Source of the DNA: Paracoccaceae bacterium
Lineage (GTDB): Bacteria > Pseudomonadota > Alphaproteobacteria > Rhodobacterales > Rhodobacteraceae
Length of the DNA: 20,796 nt
Direction of reading: 5' to 3'
Assembly: GCA_026709725.1 (NCBI GenBank)
Contig: JAPOSK010000413.1
Span: 1 to 20,796 of the forward strand
Shown here: positions 7,573-14,358 of the stretch, piece after piece
Numbering within the stretch: the stretch's first letter is position 1
Layout: each line of letters opens with the position of its first letter
Translations under genes and position numbers: made by a program
The notes under the pieces: model-generated
Databases searched by the model: none
The model's input: only the letters and a program-made list of their open reading frames with translations
Told to the model about the DNA's origin: nothing

Positions 7573-7941
7573 ATGATGGAGACAGGACCAAAGGGCCGCA
7601 GTCAGCCCAGATGTGATTTATGGACGCAGGATGAGGTCAAGCTCATGGGTGAGCTGTGGGAGCGTGATGTCCCCATCCAGGCGATTGCAGATTTGCTTGG
7701 ACGCACACGACGATCCGTTGCGATCAAGGCGTTCAGGGTCGGGCTGAAGTCAAGACGTCGCAATGGCAAGTCAATTCAGATGTCGGAGGATCCGACGGCC
7801 CGAATGCGGAACTGCCTGAGCTGCAACCACCTGTTCTACTCCGAGGGGAGAGGCAATCGAATTTGCCAGTCTTGCAAAAACAAGGATGATTGGGCAACGG
7901 GCAATGATTATGCTTTCGACGGGGAATTCCGTGATCGCTAG
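7573..7941 (+). CDS. Small HTH (SANT/GcrA-like) plus zinc-knuckle protein
   Basis: Probable DNA-binding regulator of 122 residues. The N-terminal domain (about 16-61) reads WTQDEVKLMGELWERD, then QAIADLLGRTRRSVAIKAF and RVGLKSRR, a Myb/SANT or GcrA-like helix-turn-helix with the typical W at its start. The C-terminal part holds two CxxC pairs, NCLSCNHLF (C81, C84) and NRICQSCKN (C98, C101), a compact zinc knuckle. The chosen start is ATG at 7573, preceded by CAGGGAACAGGC (AGGGA with about 6 bases spacing). The frame is open further upstream, but that extension has no ribosome site and lies over the T-run. It is transcribed divergently from the IcmD-like operon across the two palindromes, so it may regulate that operon and itself. 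GcrA proper carries the HTH at its extreme N-terminus, so this is a relative rather than GcrA itself. Confidence 0.65.
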   Translation: MMETGPKGRSQPRCDLWTQDEVKLMGELWERDVPIQAIADLLGRTRRSVAIKAFRVGLKSRRRNGKSIQMSEDPTARMRNCLSCNHLFYSEGRGNRICQSCKNKDDWATGNDYAFDGEFRDR

Positions 7942-7966
7942 GCTGAACACTGGGTGGTGAACGATT

Positions 7967-9127
7967 TTGACGCATAAGGGCAAGACAGAGATTGATGAAA
8001 TCCTGATCCGTGTTCCGCTCCAGGATGTTATCGCCAGGGAAACGGGGACCCGGTTCAGGCGCAGGGGCGACCGCTATGTTGGTCGCTGTCCCTTCCATGC
8101 CGACAAAACCCCATCCTTCACGGTCTTTACCGACAATGTGCCGCGCTACAAATGTTTCGGAGCGCAGTGCGGTGTTCATGGCACCCTCCTGACATTCCTG
8201 CAGGAATGGAAGCATCTGAGCTACAGTGAGGCCATCGAGATGGCCGCTGAACTCGCCGCCATGCCGCTTCCGGCATTTGACGATGCCTCATCACCTTCCG
8301 CACCGGCGGTGCAGCCACGCAAGCCCTGGTCAGAGCCACCCATAGCACCGGATGTCAGGATCCCGAAGCCCTATGAGCCGATGCTGCTGCACAATCCCCA
8401 TACGAAAGTCACGTACTGGAGCGAGCCATCATATGTCCATGTCTATCGCAACCGGTGCCGGCAACCCCTGTTGCTCGTTGTGCGTTTTGATCAGTCGGAT
8501 GGTCGAAAATATTTTCAACAGGTCATCTGGCGTCCCGGAGCGATCACTGGTTATCCGGCAATCGCAGGATGCTGGCAACAGCTGGCGTTTGACCCCGATT
8601 GTGCCAGACCACTGTATGGCGGCGAAGACATTCCATGCTGGCAGGATCGCAACGGGACCCGGCTGCTCATGGTCGAGGGTGAGAAGACCCGCGATGCGGC
8701 AGCGACTGTGCTGGATATCCCGACAAACGGAATCCTGACGCTCAGCAATGTGGGCAGCACCGGAGGAATCGGCAAGACGGATCTGAAGCCGGTCCTTGAT
8801 ACATTTTTCCAAACATCCAACACCGAAAAAATCCTGCATGTCACCATCTGGCCGGATGCTGACCTGCCAGCCCGGAGTGACGGGAATCCGGCTGATGACA
8901 CGATGCCAAAATTTGTCAGGGCCTGGGTTGCAGCGTTCCACGATGCCCTTGAGAGCGAAGGCATTGAGCCGGAGAGACTCTGCATCGCCTCCGTCAATCC
9001 GCCATCAGACCGCAAGCATGGATGGGATCTGGCTGACGCTGTTGATGAGGGCTGGTCAGCGGGCATGATCAAGCGGTGGATCGCTGACAATTCTCAGACA
9101 TTGAGACCGGCCTGCCAGTCAGTGTGA
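7967..9127 (+). CDS. CHC2 zinc-finger/Toprim primase-like protein
   Basis: Resembles phage or plasmid DNA primases. The N-terminal CHC2-type zinc finger reads CPFHADKTPSFTVF (C41, H44) followed by YKCFGAQCGVHG (C63, C68). The second Cys pair is CxxxxC instead of the usual CxxC, an unusual spacing. A Toprim-like domain follows: LLMVEGEK (E237 the likely metal-binding Glu), NVGSTGG, IWPDAD (DxD at 297-299) and KHGWDLADA (350-358). There is no helicase-binding domain or helicase fused to it. The start is a TTG at 7967, the only plausible codon because a stop lies 9 bases upstream; GGTGAAC gives a weak ribosome site. It follows the HTH/zinc gene by 25 bases and is probably cotranscribed. The 3' end overlaps the convergent kinase-like gene by 34 bases. 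Confidence 0.8.
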   Translation: MTHKGKTEIDEILIRVPLQDVIARETGTRFRRRGDRYVGRCPFHADKTPSFTVFTDNVPRYKCFGAQCGVHGTLLTFLQEWKHLSYSEAIEMAAELAAMPLPAFDDASSPSAPAVQPRKPWSEPPIAPDVRIPKPYEPMLLHNPHTKVTYWSEPSYVHVYRNRCRQPLLLVVRFDQSDGRKYFQQVIWRPGAITGYPAIAGCWQQLAFDPDCARPLYGGEDIPCWQDRNGTRLLMVEGEKTRDAAATVLDIPTNGILTLSNVGSTGGIGKTDLKPVLDTFFQTSNTEKILHVTIWPDADLPARSDGNPADDTMPKFVRAWVAAFHDALESEGIEPERLCIASVNPPSDRKHGWDLADAVDEGWSAGMIKRWIADNSQTLRPACQSV

Positions 9128-9750
9128 GGAACAGTCCTGCAACTGTCACCCTGCCCCATCGCCTGCAGTCGCCTGCGGATTTTGCTGGCCAGCGTGTAGG
9201 CATGCGGACTTTTGATGACAATCTCGTCAACACCGTAACACCGCAACTCAAGTGGCGACCGGCTGTCGATCAGGACCGGATGATCCGGTGATCGCGGCAG
9301 GATTCGGATGTGAAGAGTCCTGGTGTTGCCAGCGACCGCTATCAGTGGCAGGATCTCTTCTGTAAATCCGACACCTGAGACAATTGTTGTCTGCTGCCGA
9401 CGGAGATTTGAGCTGACCTTTTTGGCGGCATGTTGGCCAAGATAGTCATTGCCAAGGCGGGGCTTCAGGATGTTTTCACTGTAATCGATATAGGCACAGC
9501 GTGGACTCAGTCCACGAAAATCATCATGGACACTATCCTTGACCGTTTCATAATGGTGGGGAGGGAGCGCAGCCGCAAGACCATAATGGCGGTGTGTCAT
9601 CCGTTTGAGTTCGTCAGACAGGGCAAAGTGGTCGGCTCCGAGATAGGCTGCCAGAAGACGGCCGGCACGGGTCTTGCCAGCCCGTGCAGGACCAGAGATG
9701 AGCACAAGAACGGCTGGCAGTCGAGTGCAGGTTCGCCCCGGTTTCTGCAT
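9094..9750 (-). CDS. P-loop nucleotide (dNMP) kinase-like protein
   Basis: P-loop kinase of 218 residues. The N-terminus has a beta strand, AVLVLISGPARAGKTRAGRLL, with Walker A GPARAGKT at 20-27. Next come HFALSDELKRMTHRHYGL and a YETVKDSVHDDFRG stretch, then a second strand at TTIVSGVGFTEEI. This layout is like phage deoxynucleoside-monophosphate kinases, which carry a FAxxLK motif after the P-loop, a substrate-binding Arg/Lys stretch in the middle and a VxDVRF-like strand. The match is to layout rather than exact motifs, so the substrate is uncertain. The ATG at 9750 has GGGGAG about 9 bases upstream. It is divergent from galU and convergent with the primase-like gene, overlapping its last 34 bases. 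A role in nucleotide supply for an element's replication is inference. Confidence 0.6.
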   Translation of the reverse strand: MQKPGRTCTRLPAVLVLISGPARAGKTRAGRLLAAYLGADHFALSDELKRMTHRHYGLAAALPPHHYETVKDSVHDDFRGLSPRCAYIDYSENILKPRLGNDYLGQHAAKKVSSNLRRQQTTIVSGVGFTEEILPLIAVAGNTRTLHIRILPRSPDHPVLIDSRSPLELRCYGVDEIVIKSPHAYTLASKIRRRLQAMGQGDSCRTVPHTDWQAGLNV

Positions 9751-9798
9751 CGCTGTACACTCCCCTCTCCGACCCGACCTGAACTGTCGAACGGTTGC

Positions 9799-9804
9799 AA
9801 GGAG
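9799..9804 (+). promoter_or_regulatory. Ribosome binding site deciding the TTG start of galU
   Basis: AAGGAG ends 7 bases before the TTG at 9812, but 16 and 25 bases before the in-frame ATGs at 9821 and 9830. Spacing favours the TTG start. Confidence 0.6.
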
Positions 9805-9811
9805 TCACTGA

Positions 9812-10732
9812 TTGTTTCAAATGAGCAGCATGGCAAGCAAAATCAAAACTGCTGTACTCCCCGTTGCAGGCCTTGGAACCCGATTCCTGCCCGCCACGAA
9901 GTCGATTCCCAAGGAGATCATGACCCTGGTGGACCGGCCCCTGATTCAGTACTCCATGGATGAGGCACTGGCAGCGGGCATTGAGCAGTTTATCTTTGTC
10001 ACATCGCGCGGCAAGAATGCACTCGAAGACTATTTTGACCGCTCTCCCATCCTTGAATCCGTGCTCGTCGAGCGGGGCCGGGATGACCTGCTGGAAACAG
10101 TCAGGGACATCAGCCAGGATAGCGGGCGAATTGCCTACATCCGTCAGCACTCCCCGCTTGGTCTTGGTCACGCGGTCTGGTGCGCCCGCCATCTTCTCGG
10201 CAACGATCCCTTTGCCGTGATCCTGACCGACGACATCATTCAGTCCGATCAGCCGGCACTTGGTCAACTGATTGAGATTCACAACGAAACCGGTCACTCG
10301 GTCGTGGCCCTGACCGAGATTGATCCGACACAATCGGAACACTACGGCCTTGTAAAATATTCACACACCGATGGCAGTGTTGTTGCCATTGACGCCCTGG
10401 TCGAAAAACCGCCCCCCACCGAAGCTCCATCGAATCTTGCCGTGATCGGCCGATACATTCTGACCCCGGATATCCTGCAATCCCTCAACGGAATTGGGCA
10501 GGGCGCGGGACAGGAAATCCAGCTGACCGACGCGATTTCCCTCAGCATCACGAACGGGTATCCCGTCAAGGGACTTCTCATCAATGGCACCCGCTTCGAC
10601 TGTGGCTCCAAGAGCGGCTATCTGCACGCGACACTTGCCATTGCCGCCTCCCACCCGACTCTCGGGCAGGCGTTCCGTCGCATCATTCGCGACCTGCAGG
10701 GCCCACATACGCAACCTACTGGTCAATCCTGA
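9812..10732 (+). CDS. galU: UTP-glucose-1-phosphate uridylyltransferase
   Basis: Makes UDP-glucose from UTP and glucose-1-phosphate for cell-envelope and capsule sugars; cytoplasmic. It shows the nucleotidyltransferase signature VAGLGTRFLPATKSIPKEI from residue 18, the LTDDII metal-binding segment, the LVEKPP substrate segment and the CGSKSGYLHAT end typical of bacterial GalU. At 306 residues the length is normal. TTG at 9812 is preferred over ATG at 9821 because of the AAGGAG spacing. No terminator hairpin is visible after the stop. The gene is divergent from the kinase-like gene across about 60 bases. CpsA or exoN-type paralogues cannot be separated from housekeeping GalU by sequence alone. 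Confidence 0.93.
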   Translation: MFQMSSMASKIKTAVLPVAGLGTRFLPATKSIPKEIMTLVDRPLIQYSMDEALAAGIEQFIFVTSRGKNALEDYFDRSPILESVLVERGRDDLLETVRDISQDSGRIAYIRQHSPLGLGHAVWCARHLLGNDPFAVILTDDIIQSDQPALGQLIEIHNETGHSVVALTEIDPTQSEHYGLVKYSHTDGSVVAIDALVEKPPPTEAPSNLAVIGRYILTPDILQSLNGIGQGAGQEIQLTDAISLSITNGYPVKGLLINGTRFDCGSKSGYLHATLAIAASHPTLGQAFRRIIRDLQGPHTQPTGQS

Positions 10733-11227
10733 ACATATCCCTGCCTTCCTGCCCCCCATGTGCCAATCGCCCGTCGTCGCAAGAGCGACCCGCACAGGAA
10801 ACAGCCCAGGGCGGAATTCCAGTGACTCGACCCATCCTCCGTCCCCCGTCATCCTCGCCGAGGCTGACAGAGCCCGCCTCAAGGCGATCACCACGGCCCC
10901 CACAAACCCCCGGAAGCATGTCTGGCGGGCCCGCATCATCCCCGCCATGTCACCACCACCTCCGCCCCATCATCCGACAGGGTTGGCAACCACTGGACCC
11001 CCATCATCCGGGGAGGCCATCATCTGAAGGGAGAAGGCATCTGGCGGTCGCAGTCGGGGACATAGCCGTGTCCACCGAACACCGGATCCTGCACCCCCGG
11101 TGGTCATGATTGATGGCGGCATGGTCTGCGTCCCAACCTCATGTCGGTGAAGACCTGGCCACGACACGGGCCGCTTGTGGCAGGTCAGATGTCCATATCT
11201 GAATCTTCGGTCCACATGGATCGTCTT
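10733..11227. other. Repeat-flavoured spacer without a supported gene
   Basis: About 495 bases after galU. Several overlapping open frames exist, but none has a plausible protein. The stretch is C-rich on the plus strand and contains CATCATC four times between 10934 and 11025 (at 10934, 10968, 11002 and 11018), plus related ATCCTCC/TCATCCTC copies near 10838-10860. No tRNA or hairpin terminator is evident. Confidence 0.5.
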
Positions 11228-12087
11228 CTATCCAATCAACTGGTCACGGACCCACCTGAAGATCTTCACAACCAGAGCACCTGGGATGTTGCAGAGCGCC
11301 CCGACAACCAGACAAACCAGCGCCGCCAGCCAGAGAGTTGAGATTGTGCTGATCACCACCAGCCAAATGAGACAGGACATGATGATGCCGGCAATCCCGG
11401 CTTGAGCCGGGGGACACCCCAAAGATGCCAGATGGGCTGGAACGGTTCCTTGTACTGTACGCGGACGCCCGCCTTCTGGCAGGAGAGGAAGATTCCTGGC
11501 TCTGCATTGTGGGCAACTTTCGTCATGTGCGTGAAGCGGGCTGTTTGCCCGCGCATAAGCACCGGCACCGCATAACAGCGGCTTGTTGACAGGCTCCTGA
11601 ATATGGGGTCCATGGCATGGTTGAGACGTTGCACCTCTGCCTGATCCCCGGATGTCATGGCCTGCTCGCGGTTTTCGATTGCTTTCCCGAGACGGGTCCA
11701 TTCACCCTGATGCTCCCCGGTGTGTTTGAGGGCAATGGGTTCACCTTCAATGTAGGCGCTCTCGCTGGCCAGACGCATATCTTGACTGCAATAGACCTTC
11801 ACTTCCAGATCCTTGACATCACGCCACCCACGATTGGTGAGCCTGATATTGCTCATGTACAGTTTCTGTGCCGGCGTGCCGCCAATGGTCACCTCAACCT
11901 TGCCATGAATGCTGTCGGACCCCGAAATGCCAATGGGATCATACCTTACATGATACGTCAGCGGTACACGGCGGTTTCTGATCACCATCAGCAACCAGGT
12001 AACAATGCCACCAATAATGGCACTGATGATGGCGCCGAGGAACAAAAATGGCCAATTGGGCATCTCCGCAAGGAAGGTCATGGCCAT
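11228..12087 (-). pseudogene. Two-ended membrane protein disrupted by a frameshift
   Basis: Read from ATG at 12087, the frame encodes an N-terminal membrane helix (about 11-36, WPFLFLGAIISAIIGGIVTWLLMVI). A soluble domain follows, with VPLTYHVRYDPIGISGSDSIHGKVEVT and a strand-rich GTPAQKLYMSNIRLTNRG region, up to IWHLWGVP. This resembles a family of membrane-anchored hypothetical proteins that share a YHVRxDxIGIS segment; I cannot give a function. That frame stops at 11353, but the -1 frame then continues with a convincing membrane segment (GIIMSCLIWLVVISTISTLWLAALVCLVVGALCNI) to a stop at 11228. The switch most simply lies at a run of five G at 11409-11413 (five C on the coding strand), beside a perfect hairpin. 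A mutation, a sequencing error or programmed slippage are all possible. Confidence 0.6.
11396..11411. other. Perfect hairpin at the frameshift position
   Basis: CCCGGCT-TG-AGCCGGG, 7-base arms with a 2-base centre, overlapping the G5 run at 11409-11413 where the membrane-protein reading frame appears to switch. Not followed by a T-run, so not a terminator. Confidence 0.5.
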
Positions 12088-12112
12088 GTCTTCTCTCGTT
12101 GACCTCGCCCGC

Positions 12113-12397
12113 TCACCGCGGCAAGCTGGCCTGACAAGGCATCATGTGCCTATCTCCCCATCCTGTTCTGTCTACAGACACCGTTACAATTTCCAGGCCT
12201 CGGGGGAATCCCACTTCGATGCCCTCATGCTGCGTCACCGCCTCTGCATCGACCAGCACGTCGGCCATGCGGGTCATCTTGTCGACACCAGCACACAGTC
12301 CCTCGGCACAGGCGGCCATGCACACCTCGTTGAGGGCGATGCGGATCTCCTCGCGTCCGGCCTTGGCATCGTAGCGCGGCCCAGCACTGAGAGTCAA
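12113..12397 (-). CDS. Possible small protein of 94 residues
   Basis: Weakly supported. A TTG start at 12397 follows a GGGGGC stretch, and the frame gives a plausible amphipathic helical core (REEIRIALNEVCMAACAEG, then KMTRMADVLVDAEAV) and a strand-like end (GIEVGFPRGLEIVTVSV). It lies between the amber-interrupted coiled-coil gene and the broken membrane-protein gene on the same strand, with a 25-base gap to the latter. I do not recognise it. It could be noncoding sequence that happens to be open. Confidence 0.25.
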   Translation of the reverse strand: MTLSAGPRYDAKAGREEIRIALNEVCMAACAEGLCAGVDKMTRMADVLVDAEAVTQHEGIEVGFPRGLEIVTVSVDRTGWGDRHMMPCQASLPR

Positions 12398-12458
12398 ACA
12401 GTGCCCCCGGCACGCCGCGCTCTCGGGAGAGCACCCTTGGTGCAGGGTTTGACCGGAC

Positions 12459-12710
12459 TCAGGCGGGCAGGGCGATCAGGATACCGAGAATGGCGACGGC
12501 AAGTGCGATCATGCCGGCCATGGCCAGCAGCATCCGGGTCTACCGCTTGGCTCCATCCTCGCGATGCAGGGCCATGTCGGCCCGCAGCCGTTCAAACGCG
12601 GCATTGTTGCGATCCAGGGCACCCTCGTACTTCGCTTTCATGCTTGTCATGCGTTCCTCCATCACGGCCATCTGCTTGGCCAGAGCGTGGATGTCGGGGT
12701 CGTAATCCAT
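12459..12710 (-). pseudogene. Coiled-coil/TM protein gene interrupted by an amber codon
   Basis: From ATG at 12710 the frame gives MDYDPDIHALAKQMAVMEER, then a charged coiled coil containing RNNAAFERLRADMALHREDG, ending at a TAG at 12542-12540. In the same frame the next 26 codons encode TRMLLAMAGMIALAVAILG and ILIALPA before a TGA at about 12459. That is a single membrane helix exactly where the intact cousin at 17895-18215 has its own. The layout (short acidic N-terminus, coiled coil, C-terminal membrane anchor) matches that protein, so the TAG looks like a one-base nonsense mutation of an 82-residue gene. Amber readthrough is possible but unsupported. No strong ribosome site is seen before the ATG. 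Confidence 0.55.
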
Positions 12711-13464
12711 GCCTGGATGATACAGCAGGGGCTGGTGACAGTCAACGGAAGCAATGGCATTAGGGAACGATTCTCCCATGGCTGACTTTTCATGACATCT
12801 CCCGACGCACCCCGGCTCCCGGCCTGATTCGGCCGTCAACCCTCCACCAATCCTCCCTTGGGGCCGCCCGTGCCAGACGGAGCCGGCTGGCACGGGCCCG
12901 GGAAGTGGCGCGGATCGGTATTGCTGAGAGACATTCGGGACAGGGGCCCGATGTTTCGCCGGATCACTGACTGGGCCCGGTGTGATGCGGGCCCGGGGCG
13001 ATTCTGGCAGACCATGCATGATCAGGGACTTGCAGCTCTCCGGGTCAGCCATACGGGGATCACGCCAATGGCATTAACCTGAGTCTTCAGCATGTTCACT
13101 CAAGCCGCCCCGCGCGGAGGGACCCCTCTCAGGCAGTGCTCAGGCGGGCTTTGGCGGTGTCCATTTGCCGATCGGCGTCCGGTAAACCCGATGCCAAGCG
13201 TGATGGACCCGGTCCGCCTGCATGCCGTCGGCCCAGTTGCATGCCGTCGGCAATGCGGGCCATCGCTGTGCTCACGAAAGTGGTACAACGCGTGGCAAGG
13301 CTCCGGGCGGGATCGGTCTGCGCATTGAGGAGCATCGTGAGCAGGACCCGGTCGGACCGGGGCGGGGATGTGGGATCAATGGAGTCATGGCGTTGCTTCC
13401 TTTCGAGGTTTCAAAATCATCTGGGACAATCCCGGACACCCCGCCAATCAGAGCGGTTACGTAG
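12711..13464. other. Gene-poor stretch with short sequence repeats
   Basis: No convincing gene on either strand. Four GGGCCC sites lie within about 100 bases (12894, 12944, 12973, 12989). A 14-base direct repeat TGCATGCCGTCGGC occurs at 13219-13232 and 13238-13251, a 19-base period. Open frames here are short and compositionally implausible. Confidence 0.5.
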
Positions 13465-13608
13465 CCGGTAGTTGGGTATAAGAAGGAACGTAATCCAAGA
13501 AGAGGTCACAGGATCTGGAGCAAAGATGGACACGAAATTACTGTCCCGGCGAAGATTAAGACCGCCAATGGCATCCTGAAGGAAGCCGGAATTCCCAATA
13601 AGCTGTGA
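13465..13608 (+). pseudogene. HicA-like toxin remnant, 5'-truncated
   Basis: The plus frame from just after a TAG (13462) reads PVVGYKKERNPRRGHRIW, then SKDGHEITVPAKIK and TANGILKEAGIPNKL before a TGA. This resembles the C-terminal two thirds of HicA (YcfA-like) mRNA interferases. In these, a G-S/G-H-x-I-W strand and a DGxxxTVP strand are followed by IKSRHTANxILKxAGI. Here the SRH of that last motif appears to be missing (KIKTANGILK), and the N-terminal helix and start codon are absent. No HicB antitoxin is recognisable downstream. Judged a decayed toxin gene; short length limits certainty. Confidence 0.4.
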
Positions 13609-14340
13609 ATCGCAATCCGAACAAGGAAAAAACCTCACCCCATGCCACTCTCAAGTGCAACGCCCGGGGGCAATCATCCCTATGATCTGGGCGATCAGCT
13701 GATGATGGGCAAGGCCAAGAGGAAGAGATGTCCGCACCGTCATCATCAATGTGGCGGGTTGCCCTGCGCACTATACCCAAGATGTTCATTTCGGGAAATG
13801 GGCCCTGTTGGCTGATTTTGGGCACTTGACCATCACTCAACCAGGATTTATTGGAATCCCGACATGAGAGGGTCGATGATGATCATGGGAATCTTCAACG
13901 GATTCCACTTGCGATAAGAGTGGCGTACAACCCGTTCTGATCAATCCGAAAGACACCTTGAAGAATATTGATGGTGTCGGTCGGGTAATGCCAGGGAAAG
14001 CCTTACAGGGCAATGAATGGACCAGGAGGGGGACCTGCCTTTATGTCCTGCAAGTCGGAAAGCCCAAAGAGGATATACAGAAGGTATCATGGTAGTTGAG
14101 GTAATCTCTTCCTGCAGATCAACCATTTCATCCCGGTATTGTATTCAGGGATGACGGATCCAATTCCTTGACGGCGTTCAATTCAGGATCCACAACTTTT
14201 TTGTCCATATGTCTGGATTTGTCGCCCAAAAAACAGCCCCGCCCAGGACCTCACAAGTCCCGTAAGTTGACAAACGCAGCATCTGCCCTGCTGAGTCAGG
14301 GGACCGCCCTATGGGCGAAACAGAATACCGATAGTGGTCC
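13609..14340. other. About 730 bases without a supported gene
   Basis: Base composition looks lower in GC than the flanks. One plus-strand open stretch from about 13886 to 14098 (contains GVQPVLINPKDTLKNIDGVG) has no start codon or known match and may be a further gene fragment. A small hairpin CGCCC-tat-GGGCG lies near 14306, upstream of deoC. No terminator or promoter can be called confidently. Confidence 0.4.
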
Positions 14341-14358
14341 TTGCGCAGTGACTGCATC

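Noticed and set aside
9614..10342. Minus-strand open frame of 242 codons across galU
   Set aside because: Antisense to galU, which has all family motifs and normal length.
10361..10948. Minus-strand open frame of 195 codons
   Set aside because: Mostly antisense to the galU 3' half and then runs into compositionally odd spacer; no plausible protein features.
12005..12763. Plus-strand open frame of 252 codons
   Set aside because: It is the reverse of the membrane-protein, 94-codon and amber-interrupted genes. The product is rich in Arg/Pro/Ser with no domain, as expected of an antisense shadow.
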